In this document: positions 8,273 through 15,619 of the stretch, piece by piece | How positions within the stretch are numbered: the first letter of the stretch is position 1 | How the letters are laid out: each line of letters starts with the position of its first letter | DNA from: an uncultured Granulicella sp. | GTDB lineage: Bacteria; Acidobacteriota; Terriglobia; Terriglobales; Acidobacteriaceae | Direction: 5' to 3' | Length of the DNA: 35,989 nt | NCBI GenBank assembly: GCA_937873265.1 | Contig: CALMVL010000320.1 | Coordinates: 1 to 35,989, forward strand | The notes under the pieces: model-generated | Databases searched by the model: none | Told to the model about the DNA's origin: nothing | Seen by the model: the letters and a program-made list of their open reading frames with translations, nothing else | Position numbers and translations under genes: made by a program

Positions 8273-8348
8273 TGGTGGACGCGGGTGGAATCGAACCACC
8301 AACCTGTCGATTAAGAGTCGAATGCTCTGCCAGTTGAGCTACGCGTCC
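8273..8348 (-). tRNA. tRNA-Lys (anticodon CTT)
   Basis: The minus strand folds as a 76-nt cloverleaf with an encoded CCA. The acceptor GGACGCG pairs with CGCGTCC, the discriminator base is A, the D stem is GCTC/GAGC, and the T arm is GGTGG-TTCGATT-CCACC. The anticodon loop is CTCTTAA, giving anticodon CTT for AAG lysine codons. The only flaw is a T27-C43 mismatch at the top of the anticodon stem. It lies 81 bases after mqnD on the same strand. Confidence 0.97.
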
Positions 8349-8411
8349 AGCGGGGTGAGTTGACCACCAGGCTCGGCGAAAACGGCACGCCTTACCCATC
8401 GCAACTCTCCG

Positions 8412-8443
8412 AGAATACCATAGCCGCGACTAGACGAAGTCAA
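8412..8443 (-). promoter_or_regulatory. Candidate promoter of tRNA-Lys
   Basis: On the minus strand a -35-like TTGACT (8443-8438) lies inside the 3' end of mqnD. An extended -10 TGGTATTCT follows, with TATTCT at 8417-8412. The spacer is long (20 bases), although the TGn extension can compensate. Transcription would begin near 8405, about 57 bases before the tRNA. An overlapping TATGGT gives a 15-base spacer instead. Confidence 0.35.
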
Positions 8444-9281
8444 CCCGCGCCCGCGTTGGAATGATGCCGCGTTCGTACCCGAGATCGAGCAGATGTTTGA
8501 TCGCCTGCCGTCCATCCGCGCCGTAGTCCAGGGTTCGTTCGTTGACATACATGCCGACGAACCGATTGGCCGAGCTGGTGTCCAGGTCGCGAGCGAACTG
8601 CATGGCGTAGCTGAGTGCTTCATCGCGATGGTCGAGCGCATGCTGGATGCTGTCGCGCAAGGCATGCGTCGTGACCTCCAGAGCCTCGCGCCCCAGTGAT
8701 CGCCGGATCGCATTCCCGCCCAGCGGCAACATCATCCCGGTCTGCTCCCGCCACCACTGGCCCAGGTCGACCAGCTTTACCAGCCCGTCCCGCGCATAGG
8801 TCAGCTGCCCCTCGTGAATAATCAGCCCCGCCTCAAACTCACCCGCCAACACTGCGGGGATGATCTTGTCGAAGGGCACCACCGCCGTCTCGATCTCGGG
8901 CATGAAAATTTTCAGGGTGAGGTAAGCCGTAGTCAGGGTCCCTGGTACGGCGATCCGCATCTTTCGCAGATCCTCAAGGGCGATCGCCCGCGGCGCGACG
9001 ATCATGGGCCCATAGCCCTCGCCAACGCTGCCACCGCACGGCATCAGCATGTAGTTGTCCTGCAGGTACGGATACGCGTGGAAGGAGATCGCTGTGACGT
9101 CGTAGAACGCTTCCTGAATGGCGCGTTGGTTCAGCGTCTCGATGTCCGTCAACGTGTGATGAAAGCGGTACCCCGGCACGCGCACCTTGTTGGTTGCGAG
9201 GCCGTAAAACATGAACGCATCGTCAGAGTCGGGACTGTGCGCAATGCTGATGTCACGAACAGCGGTCGTTACGGAGGTCAT
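8430..9281 (-). CDS. mqnD: 1,4-dihydroxy-6-naphthoate synthase MqnD (futalosine menaquinone pathway)
   Basis: The enzyme turns cyclic dehypoxanthinyl futalosine into 1,4-dihydroxy-6-naphthoate, a late step of the alternative menaquinone pathway. The 283-residue protein has the periplasmic-binding-protein fold of the MqnA/MqnD family without a signal peptide, as expected for this cytosolic enzyme. Diagnostic stretches are IAHSPDSDDAFMFYGLA near the start, TDIETLNQRA, DVTAISFHAYPYL, and GLIIHEGQLTYA (the conserved H-E-x-x-x-T/L-Y region). The terminal region includes RFVGMYVNERTLDYGADGR. No other menaquinone gene is in the window. The bioY gene lies 75 bases upstream on the same strand. Confidence 0.95.
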   Translation of the reverse strand: MTSVTTAVRDISIAHSPDSDDAFMFYGLATNKVRVPGYRFHHTLTDIETLNQRAIQEAFYDVTAISFHAYPYLQDNYMLMPCGGSVGEGYGPMIVAPRAIALEDLRKMRIAVPGTLTTAYLTLKIFMPEIETAVVPFDKIIPAVLAGEFEAGLIIHEGQLTYARDGLVKLVDLGQWWREQTGMMLPLGGNAIRRSLGREALEVTTHALRDSIQHALDHRDEALSYAMQFARDLDTSSANRFVGMYVNERTLDYGADGRQAIKHLLDLGYERGIIPTRARVDFV

Positions 9282-9356
9282 GGCAGTTCCTTTTTGTACA
9301 ACAAAGTGCGTCAGGAAGACGTGCGAGTCAGGCGTGAGCAGGAGGGATGACGGGAG

Positions 9357-9953
9357 TCAGACCTTTCTCAACGAATCGGCAGAGGTGGCCACAGACACAG
9401 CGGTTGCGATCTTCACAGCGGCTCCCAGCAGAAACGGCGCCACGGCAAGCGCCCACGCCCCCGTGACGCTCAGATGCATCCAGTGCGCAAGCCAAGCTGC
9501 CCCCGAAAGCAAAATGGCAGCCGAGGCGAGGGTCGCAGCGATGGCAGTTGCCGCGACTCCCCCGAGAGCCTCGCGAGCCATTCGTCGAACCCAACCGGCA
9601 ATGGCGGCCGCCACGGGATAAGCGAAGAGATACCCTGCGGTGGGCCCAAGCAGATGGGCGATCCCGCCCGGACCCGCCGGGCTAAACACCGGCAAACCCG
9701 CGGCTCCTTCCAGAAGATAGACCCCCAACGCCGCAGATGCCATCGCCGGGCCGAGCAGCAGACCTACCAGCACCACCGCGAAATCTGACAGCACCACCGG
9801 CACCGGCGTAAACGGCAGCGGCACAGAGACATGCGCACACAGAGCCACAAAGATCGATGCAGCAAGCACCACCACTCCCCGTCGTGCGACCGAGGACCAA
9901 GCTGGACCCGGAGCAGCCAGTGCAGGAGCTCTGCCAACAGCCAAACGTGTCAT
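9357..9953 (-). CDS. bioY: Biotin transporter BioY
   Basis: A 198-residue integral membrane protein, the substrate-binding S-component of biotin ECF transporters, which can work alone or with shared EcfAT. About six hydrophobic helices are visible. Family motifs are HVSVPLPFTPVPVVLSDFAV (residues about 40-59) and the conserved GLPVFSPAGPGGIAHLLGPT followed by GYLFAYP. The reading frame could begin at a TTG at 9974. ATG 9953 is preferred because AAAGGA lies about 11 bases upstream. No EcfA/EcfT genes or biotin operon genes are nearby, and no BirA-type operator is visible. Confidence 0.95.
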   Translation of the reverse strand: MTRLAVGRAPALAAPGPAWSSVARRGVVVLAASIFVALCAHVSVPLPFTPVPVVLSDFAVVLVGLLLGPAMASAALGVYLLEGAAGLPVFSPAGPGGIAHLLGPTAGYLFAYPVAAAIAGWVRRMAREALGGVAATAIAATLASAAILLSGAAWLAHWMHLSVTGAWALAVAPFLLGAAVKIATAVSVATSADSLRKV

Positions 9954-10204
9954 GCGAACGCTTCCTTTCAGCAATCGCTAGTATAAGCTCGCGCACGGCT
10001 CCAGCCGCGACACCCGGGCCTTGCCGCTTCAGAACGGGGATGCTCGGTTTAGGTCCATGCCGCTTCCTTGCAGGTGAGACACTTCGGCTGCTTTGAAGCC
10101 GCGCGTTGCCGAGAAACCCGGAGAAAGTTGCCTCTAGCACGTTCCGCTGGGTCGTCGCGCGATATCACTTAGGTACCTCCCCGGCACCCAGGTCTGCTTG
10201 GCCA
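9954..10204. other. Intergenic region between bioY and ftsB
   Basis: This gap of about 250 bases, between divergent genes, holds no supported gene. On the minus strand TATACT (9985-9980) could be the bioY -10, but no good -35 lies 16-18 bases upstream. A small hairpin CGGCT/AGCCG (10085-10089 and 10097-10101) has no T tract. The remainder shows no repeats or RNA signature I recognise. Confidence 0.4.
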
Positions 10205-10233
10205 TTGACCGGCATTCTCCTCACAGGTCTACT
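10205..10233 (+). promoter_or_regulatory. Sigma-70-type promoter of ftsB
   Basis: TTGACC (10205-10210), a 17-base spacer and TCTACT (10228-10233) give a good housekeeping promoter match. Transcription would begin near 10240, about 20 bases before the GTG start. A GAGGGAG ribosome site (10247-10253) lies within that leader. Confidence 0.6.
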
Positions 10234-10259
10234 AAGGTAGTTCTTGAGGGAGTTTCGCC

Positions 10260-10613
10260 GTGGCAAGACAGAGCATCGTGCGAAGGCGAGTGGTTCGCGT
10301 TTCCGCTGGTTGGCGCAAGCTGGCCACGGTAGCCGCCGGAGGTCTGGCGGTGGCAGTCGCCTACCATGTCGTGCTTGGCAAAAACGGCATCATCGCCTAC
10401 CAGCACAAGCGGGGAGAGACCCAGAGCCTGGATCGCCAGATGAAGACGCTTGCCCGCGAAAACGAGCAACTGCAGGGGCACGTTGATCGCCTGCAAAGCG
10501 ATCCGAATGCCATCGAGCATCAGGCGCGCGAAGAGCTTCACTACACGCGTCCCGGCGAGGTTATCTACACGCTTCCTGCAAGCTCCGCGACGCCGAAGCC
10601 GGCCGGGCACTAG
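10260..10613 (+). CDS. ftsB: FtsB/DivIC family septum formation initiator
   Basis: A 117-residue bitopic cell-division protein. It has a short basic cytoplasmic N-terminus (RQSIVRRRVVR), one membrane helix at about residues 19-38, and a periplasmic coiled coil at about 42-82 (QSLDRQMKTLARENEQLQGH). The conserved FtsB-like ending NAIEHQAREELHYTRPGEVI follows. In known species FtsB complexes with FtsL and FtsQ to activate septal wall synthesis. The start is GTG 10260, supported by GAGGGAG upstream. Often this gene follows eno; here it does not. Confidence 0.9.
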   Translation: MARQSIVRRRVVRVSAGWRKLATVAAGGLAVAVAYHVVLGKNGIIAYQHKRGETQSLDRQMKTLARENEQLQGHVDRLQSDPNAIEHQAREELHYTRPGEVIYTLPASSATPKPAGH

Positions 10614-10644
10614 CCCTGCCCGCGGCGACTCGGGGGAACGTTCG

Positions 10645-11472
10645 ATGAACGTCTTAGACCGAGATCCGCCGACGGCGGATCGCCGCATTCCCTACGGTCC
10701 AGCTGAAAGCCAGTTCGGCGATCTGTGGCTGCCGCGGCCCAGACACCCCGAAACGCGCTTCCCTGTCGTCGTTTTTCTCCACGGCGGCTGGTGGAGCTCC
10801 GGCTATGACCTCGGGTACGGGAATTTTCTGTGTCGCGCACTGCGAGATCACAGAGGCGTCGCCGTGTGGTCGCTCGAGTATCGCCGCACCGGATCGACCG
10901 GCGGAGGCTGGCCCGCCACCTTCGAAGACGTCGCTGCCGGCTTCGATCACCTCCGGGAACTCGCCCAGAAAATCCCATTGGACCTCACCCGCGTCGTCGT
11001 GGCCGGCCACTCGGCTGGTGGCCACCTCGCTTTCTGGCTTGCCGGCCGCCCTCACATCCCGCGAAACTCTCGCATCCGCATTCCGCCCAAAGTGCCGCTT
11101 CGCGGGGTCGTCGCCCTCGCAGGCGCGGTCGATCTCGGCCTTCTTCGCGAGCTGTCTACCGACAAATTTGCCGTGGATCGTGAGTGGATCGCGCATCTGA
11201 TGGGCGGCTCCCCGGCCGAGTACCCGGATCGCTATGCTGCCGGGGACCCTGGTCAATTGCTACCTCTTCCCTGCCCTCAGGCCCTCGTCCAGGGTACCGC
11301 CGACCTGCAGATCCCCCCGTCGTTGCCCAACCGGTGGGCCGCCAAATCCCGACCCGGCGGCGTACCCTGCTCCGTCACCCTCGTGCCGGATGCAGACCAC
11401 TTCGACGTTGTCGACCCGGACAGCAGAGCCTGGCCAGCTGTGCAGACAGCCATTCTGAATTTGCTCGAGTGA
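10645..11472 (+). CDS. Alpha/beta hydrolase (carboxylesterase/kynurenine formamidase-like)
   Basis: A 275-residue cytosolic serine hydrolase without a signal peptide. The fold is read from FPVVVFLHGGWWSSG (oxyanion-hole HGGWW), the nucleophile elbow AGHSAGGHL, the acid region VQGTADLQIPP and the catalytic His in PDADHFDVVDP. The HGG motif places it with the hormone-sensitive-lipase/formamidase group (DUF-type BD-FAE/alpha/beta hydrolase 3). The substrate cannot be told. ATG 10645 follows GGGGGAACG by a few bases. It starts 31 bases after ftsB on the same strand and could be co-transcribed. Confidence 0.88.
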   Translation: MNVLDRDPPTADRRIPYGPAESQFGDLWLPRPRHPETRFPVVVFLHGGWWSSGYDLGYGNFLCRALRDHRGVAVWSLEYRRTGSTGGGWPATFEDVAAGFDHLRELAQKIPLDLTRVVVAGHSAGGHLAFWLAGRPHIPRNSRIRIPPKVPLRGVVALAGAVDLGLLRELSTDKFAVDREWIAHLMGGSPAEYPDRYAAGDPGQLLPLPCPQALVQGTADLQIPPSLPNRWAAKSRPGGVPCSVTLVPDADHFDVVDPDSRAWPAVQTAILNLLE

Positions 11473-11536
11473 ATGGAAGGAAGCCATCGCGGGGACATGC
11501 AATCTTAAACACGCAAAACGTGGGAGGATGTCGGAA

Positions 11537-12574
11537 ATGAGAATGGATCGCCGGGATTGTCTCTTGGGTGGAGCGATGATGTCGATGCAACGTGTGTTTA
11601 CGCCGAGCGTGCTTATGGCGCACATCACACCTAGGACAAACTCGAGTGATACGATGCAATCTCGTCAACTCACTGTCACCACCACCACGCTCGAGATAGG
11701 GTATGAGGAAAGCGGCCCGGCTTCCGGCTTTCCCGTTGTTCTGCTTCATGGATTTCCGTACGACATACGGCAGTACGACTCGGCGCGAGATGAGCTTGTG
11801 CGGTCTGGGCGTCGAGTGCTCGTGCCGTATCTCCGCGGCTACGGACCCACCCGGTATCGCGACCCACATACCTTTCGCTCCGGTCAGCAGGCTGCTCTCG
11901 GCAAAGACGTCATCGACTTCCTGGATGCCCTCCGTATACCGCGGGCGGTTCTTGTAGGCTATGACTGGGGCGGACGTGCGGCGTGTGTTGCGGCTGCCCT
12001 TTGGCCGGAGAGGGTCCGAGGCCTGATCTCCTGCAATGGCTACGCCATTCAGAACATCGCGAAGAACGCGTCGCAGCCGCCTTCGCCGCTGGCCGCGTAT
12101 GCGCGCTGGTACCAAAGCTACTTCAACACTGAGATCGGTCGCCTGGGACTCGAGCAGACCCGCAAGGATTTCTGCAAGTTACTTTGGAAGCTCTGGTCGC
12201 CGACGTGGCGCTTCACCGAGGAGGAGTATCAACGCACAGCGCTCTCGTTTGAGAACCCGGATTTTGTTGCGACTGTGATCCAGGAATATCGTCACCGATA
12301 CGCGAATGCTCCGGGCGATCCCGCGTTCGCGGGGTTGGAAGCTCGGCTGGCCGAACAACCACAGATTGTTGCTCCGACCATTATCCTCGCTGGCGGTGCG
12401 GATGGGGTCGAGCCTCCTCCATCTGCCGATGATTCCCGAGACCGTTTCACGGGGTCGTACAAACGGCGCATACTGCCCGAGGTAGGCCATTGCGTTCCCG
12501 CAGAGGCTCCCCGAGAGATAGTTGCGGCGATCGAGACACTCCTTCGCATATCTGAAGGAGATGGAGGGAGTTAG
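11537..12574 (+). CDS. Alpha/beta hydrolase with Asp nucleophile (epoxide hydrolase-like)
   Basis: A 345-residue hydrolase of the epoxide hydrolase/haloalkane dehalogenase type. The nucleophile motif is VGYDWGGRAA, with Asp in place of Ser. The oxyanion region is VVLLHGFPYD, and the catalytic His sits in LPEVGHCVPAEAP near the C-terminus. The N-terminus MDRRDCLLGGAMMS followed by a weakly hydrophobic stretch resembles a degenerate Tat signal, so export is possible but unsure. GGGAGG (11522-11527) sets the ATG at 11537 (9 bases away); ATG 11528 would be too close and ATG 11543 is an alternative. It is unrelated in subfamily to the preceding hydrolase. Confidence 0.85.
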   Translation: MRMDRRDCLLGGAMMSMQRVFTPSVLMAHITPRTNSSDTMQSRQLTVTTTTLEIGYEESGPASGFPVVLLHGFPYDIRQYDSARDELVRSGRRVLVPYLRGYGPTRYRDPHTFRSGQQAALGKDVIDFLDALRIPRAVLVGYDWGGRAACVAAALWPERVRGLISCNGYAIQNIAKNASQPPSPLAAYARWYQSYFNTEIGRLGLEQTRKDFCKLLWKLWSPTWRFTEEEYQRTALSFENPDFVATVIQEYRHRYANAPGDPAFAGLEARLAEQPQIVAPTIILAGGADGVEPPPSADDSRDRFTGSYKRRILPEVGHCVPAEAPREIVAAIETLLRISEGDGGS

Positions 12575-12778
12575 TCAAAGGGTAGTGAGCTGGGTTCTTC
12601 TGAGGCGAACTGGCAGAGGTATAGGCTGCAAGAGGTGCGGGCAGCGTTCGAAATCGACTTTTGGGATGACCAACTTCGTTTGAGGACTTTCTATTTGACT
12701 GCACGAAGGCAAGCCGCCCATCACATCCCCATACACTCGCTGTACAGGCTCTTACCCCGCTGTATTTCGCCCAAGCAC
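12575..12778. other. Convergent intergenic region, no gene seen
   Basis: The 204 bases between the hydrolase and 6-phosphogluconate dehydrogenase genes, which converge, are more AT-rich than the surroundings. They carry several C/T-rich runs. I see no open frame with family resemblance, no clear terminator hairpin with a T tract and no repeats. Confidence 0.4.
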
Positions 12779-13798
12779 CTAACTTTCCTTTTTCTCCTGA
12801 TGACCGCCGAACTCGTAGCGCATCGCCGAGAGCAATTTGTTCGCGTAAACGGCGTTCGCTTGCGAGGTAAACCGCGAGAAAAGGGCAGCGCTCAGCACGT
12901 CGGCCGGAACGCCCTCATCGATTGCGGCAATGGCTGTCCAACGGCCTTCGCCGGAATCGGAGACGCGTCCGCTGTAGCCCTCTAGATCGGGCGACTGAAC
13001 AAGGGCGGCAGCGGTCAGGTCCAGGAGCCAAGAGGCGATGACACTCCCACGTCTCCACACCTCGGCAATTTCTGGGATTTTCAGGTCGTACTTGTAGTTG
13101 TCCGGCTCGCGCAGCGGCGCAGTCTCTGCGTCGAACGTCTCCCGGGTGTTGCCCACGTTCGCATGCTTCAGAATATTCAAGCCTTCGGCATAGGAAGCCA
13201 TCATCCCGTACTCGATACCGTTATGGACCATTTTGACAAAATGTCCTGCGCCCGGCCCTCCGCAATGCAAATAGCCATCTTCGGCGGTGCTGGGCATGGC
13301 CTTGTCTCTTCCAGGTGTTCTCTCGATCGAGCCCATCCCAGGCGCCAGCGTTTTGAAAATGGGATCGAGATACTGAACGGGCTCGTCCTCTCCGCCGATC
13401 ATCATGCAATACCCACGCTCAAGGCCGAAAACACCCCCGCTCGTTCCAACGTCCAACCACTTCACGCCGGAAGCGCTTACCGTCTTCGCACGGCGAAGGT
13501 CGTCGACATAGTGGGAGTTGCCGCCATCGATGATGATGTCGTTCGCCTCAAGCAGCGGGGTCAGCTGCTCGACGGTTTGATCAACCACACCGGCAGGCAC
13601 CATCAACCAGACCGCCCTCGGAGACTTGAGCTTCGCAACCAAATCCTTGAGGGAGGTCGCCCCCGCAGCACCTTCGCCCGCTAACCGCTGTACGGCATCC
13701 TGGCTGTTGTCGTACACAACGCATTCATGCCCGCCTTTGATCAAGCGGCGCACCATGTTAGCGCCCATTCTTCCCAGACCTACCATCGCAAGTTGCAT
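12779..13798 (-). CDS. gnd: 6-phosphogluconate dehydrogenase (decarboxylating), short form
   Basis: The enzyme oxidises 6-phosphogluconate to ribulose-5-phosphate and CO2 in the pentose phosphate pathway. The protein is 339 residues, the short single-copy C-terminal form rather than the 470-residue E. coli type. Seen: the nucleotide fold [16 protein letters not shown] at the N-terminus, [24 protein letters not shown], and the catalytic region [16 protein letters not shown]. The second strand ends VVYDNSQDA; an acidic residue there usually indicates NAD rather than NADP preference, which is inference. ATG 13798 is chosen over a TTG at 13819, with a GGGAGAAGG ribosome site. Confidence 0.93.
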   Translation of the reverse strand: MQLAMVGLGRMGANMVRRLIKGGHECVVYDNSQDAVQRLAGEGAAGATSLKDLVAKLKSPRAVWLMVPAGVVDQTVEQLTPLLEANDIIIDGGNSHYVDDLRRAKTVSASGVKWLDVGTSGGVFGLERGYCMMIGGEDEPVQYLDPIFKTLAPGMGSIERTPGRDKAMPSTAEDGYLHCGGPGAGHFVKMVHNGIEYGMMASYAEGLNILKHANVGNTRETFDAETAPLREPDNYKYDLKIPEIAEVWRRGSVIASWLLDLTAAALVQSPDLEGYSGRVSDSGEGRWTAIAAIDEGVPADVLSAALFSRFTSQANAVYANKLLSAMRYEFGGHQEKKES

Positions 13799-13821
13799 AC
13801 CTTCTCCCTCGTACTCCAAAT

Positions 13822-13837
13822 GTTAGGTAACGCTAAC
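13822..13837. promoter_or_regulatory. Palindromic operator-like site upstream of gnd
   Basis: The palindrome GTTAG-GTAACG-CTAAC is a 16-bp element 24 bases upstream of the gnd start. It adjoins TATTTG (13844-13839 on the minus strand), a weak -10 candidate. Sites with GTTAG/CTAAC arms are typical of LacI/GalR-family sugar regulators, so carbon-source control is plausible. No regulator gene is adjacent. Confidence 0.4.
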
Positions 13838-13948
13838 GCAAATATTGATTGCCGTCTCGAACGACATGCCGTGGCTCGCCACCTTAACGACAGGGTGGGC
13901 ATGCATCCGTGTTGCTCACGTCACTTCTCTGCCGTCGGGTCGGACATG

Positions 13949-13969
13949 AAGCGGCTACCGGAGCCGCTT
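13949..13969. terminator. Perfect 8-bp stem-loop, possible terminator after tRNA-Asn
   Basis: AAGCGGCT (13949-13956) and AGCCGCTT (13962-13969) pair perfectly around a 5-base loop. It lies 73 bases downstream of the tRNA-Asn 3' end on that strand. No T tract follows on either strand, so factor-independent termination is doubtful. It could stabilise a transcript end or be unrelated. Confidence 0.3.
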
Positions 13970-14041
13970 ACGAGATCCGGTAGCAAATTGGTCGATCCGG
14001 TGAAATTGAGGAGAGGAGGTCTTCTAAGTGCTTTACGGATG

Positions 14042-14116
<75 letters not shown>

Positions 14117-14159
14117 ATCTGCCCGGAACCCATTTGGGGAACGCGCTGCGCTACGGAAA

Positions 14160-14188
14160 GTTATATCAGATGCGTTGGCCGAATCAAA
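14160..14188 (-). promoter_or_regulatory. Promoter of tRNA-Asn
   Basis: On the minus strand TTTGAT (14188-14183), a 17-base spacer and TATAAC (14165-14160) form a sigma-70-type promoter. It would start transcription about 37 bases before the tRNA 5' end. Confidence 0.55.
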
Positions 14189-14251
14189 GCCCCGCGCTGC
14201 CGCGCAAACGGTATGATGAGCTCATCCCAGTGACTCGAGAGGTGTCCTGTT

Positions 14252-14833
14252 TTGCAGACCGCCACACAACCACGTATCTCCAGGCTGCAGCGCGGGGACG
14301 TCGGCCCGGCAGCGGTGGCCATCTACGACCGGTACCTGCGCGACCGCGGCAACGTACCCAATATGTTTCGCACGATGGCGCATCGCCCGGCGATCTTCGA
14401 GACAGCCATCGCGCACATGGAGGCGGTTCTCAACACCGGAACGCTGCCCAAGGCTCTCAAGGAGCTGGTCATTGTTCGAACCTCGCAGCTGAATCGCACG
14501 CCTTACTGCCTCGCGTCACACAGCATGATCTGCCGTAGACTCGGATGGACGGACGAGCAGCTCGACAGCATGACTGGATCATCCGTGGGCACCTTTACGG
14601 AACGCGAGCGAGTCGCGATTCACCTCGCGGAAGTGATGACGCTAAATGCGCATGGATATACCGCGCAGGATTTTGTGACGCTTCGCCTGCATTTCTCTGA
14701 GGGCGAGGTTATCGAGCTGCTGGCCAGCATCGGCCTGTTCAACTATTTTAATCGGTTCAACGATCTGCTCGCCATGGAGCCTACCCAGCCCGCCAGCAAG
14801 GAAGAGATCGCGCAAATTGGAAGTACGGCTTAG
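14252..14833 (+). CDS. AhpD-like/carboxymuconolactone decarboxylase family protein lacking one CxxC cysteine
   Basis: A 193-residue all-helical CMD/AhpD-fold protein of the peroxidase-related type. The active-site block is residues 71-90, starting at E71 (the proton-relay Glu) and ending NRTPYCLASH. Aligned to AhpD, where the order is E-x11-C-x2-C-x3-H, C86 and H90 are kept but the first cysteine is Thr83. The classic dithiol disulfide cannot form inside one subunit, so it may act with one cysteine or by another chemistry; substrate unknown. The TTG start at 14252 has GAGAGGTG 7 bases upstream. It is divergent from tRNA-Asn and convergent with the DUF4142 gene. Confidence 0.87.
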   Translation: MQTATQPRISRLQRGDVGPAAVAIYDRYLRDRGNVPNMFRTMAHRPAIFETAIAHMEAVLNTGTLPKALKELVIVRTSQLNRTPYCLASHSMICRRLGWTDEQLDSMTGSSVGTFTERERVAIHLAEVMTLNAHGYTAQDFVTLRLHFSEGEVIELLASIGLFNYFNRFNDLLAMEPTQPASKEEIAQIGSTA

Positions 14834-14849
14834 CGCTGTATTAACCAGC

Positions 14850-14884
14850 CACGGCTGAATTCGCTCCTTGCGAGTCCAGCCGTG
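14850..14884. terminator. Stem-loop between convergent genes, probable bidirectional terminator
   Basis: CACGGCTG (14850-14857) and CAGCCGTG (14877-14884) form a perfect 8-bp stem. A further inner pairing TCGC/GCGA (14861-14864 and 14870-14873) extends it. It lies 17 bases after one stop codon and 23 bases before the stop codon of the converging gene, where termination is expected on both strands. T tracts are weak. Confidence 0.55.
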
Positions 14885-14906
14885 ATGTCGGCCTCAAACG
14901 CTGCAG

Positions 14907-15473
14907 TTACTCGCCCGTCGTTCCGGTCGTGCTATTGGTCGACTGGGGCGCGCCACCGTTCTTCTTAGCAATGCCGTCGATAGTATCGGTATGCTGTTGG
15001 ATCACCTTTTCGCCATTTTGCACGGTGGTTTTGAAGCTCGGGTCGGTTGCGGATGCGGCCTCTGCCTTGAATTCGCGTAGATCTTTGTGATGATCCTTCT
15101 GCATGGCGCGAATGTACATCTGATCAAACCGCGTACCGCTGAGCTTGCTGAGCTGGTCGTACTCTGCCTGATCCTTGGCATTCAGTTGTGTTGGTGGCGT
15201 GACGCCGGCCTGCTGCGCGAAGGGCATCATGTCGTTGTTGAGCTGCGTGTGATCCGTGATCATCTGCTGCGCATACGTTTTCACTTGGTCATTGCTGCTT
15301 TTGTCCAGCGCCAGCTTCGAGAACTGGATCTCTTTCATCCCGCCTTCCGCGGCGTCCGCTATGAACATTTTGTCCTTCGGCGTGAACTGATCGCTGGTTT
15401 GCCCGAACAACATGCCAGGCGCGAGCATAACGGCGCTGCCGAGAAGAGCGGTATAGAGCTTGTTGCTTCGCAT
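14907..15473 (-). CDS. DUF4142 domain secreted protein
   Basis: A 188-residue protein with a Sec signal peptide (about residues 1-25, MRSNKLYTALLGSAVMLAPG) and then a helical DUF4142 domain. The domain includes FIADAAEGGMKEIQFSKLAL, SSNDQVKTYAQQMITDHTQL and a terminal KVIQQHTDTID. The family is ferritin-like in predicted fold and common in soil bacteria; its function is not established, although stress or desiccation roles have been suggested. The tail is low-complexity Ser/Thr/Gly. ATG 15473 follows AGGGAGA. The frame extends further upstream, but this start gives the clean signal peptide. Confidence 0.9.
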   Translation of the reverse strand: MRSNKLYTALLGSAVMLAPGMLFGQTSDQFTPKDKMFIADAAEGGMKEIQFSKLALDKSSNDQVKTYAQQMITDHTQLNNDMMPFAQQAGVTPPTQLNAKDQAEYDQLSKLSGTRFDQMYIRAMQKDHHKDLREFKAEAASATDPSFKTTVQNGEKVIQQHTDTIDGIAKKNGGAPQSTNSTTGTTGE

Positions 15474-15619
15474 ATGTGTATCTCCCTGTGACCGTGAAGA
15501 AGCGCGGATTCGACGCGTGCACACGCTTCAGCCGTCTTGTTGTATGAGGTGTCTGGTACTGCGTTGCGGTTGCCTGTAAGACGCGGGTGCCCTGTATTCT
15601 GGGATGCGGGAGTTTCATG

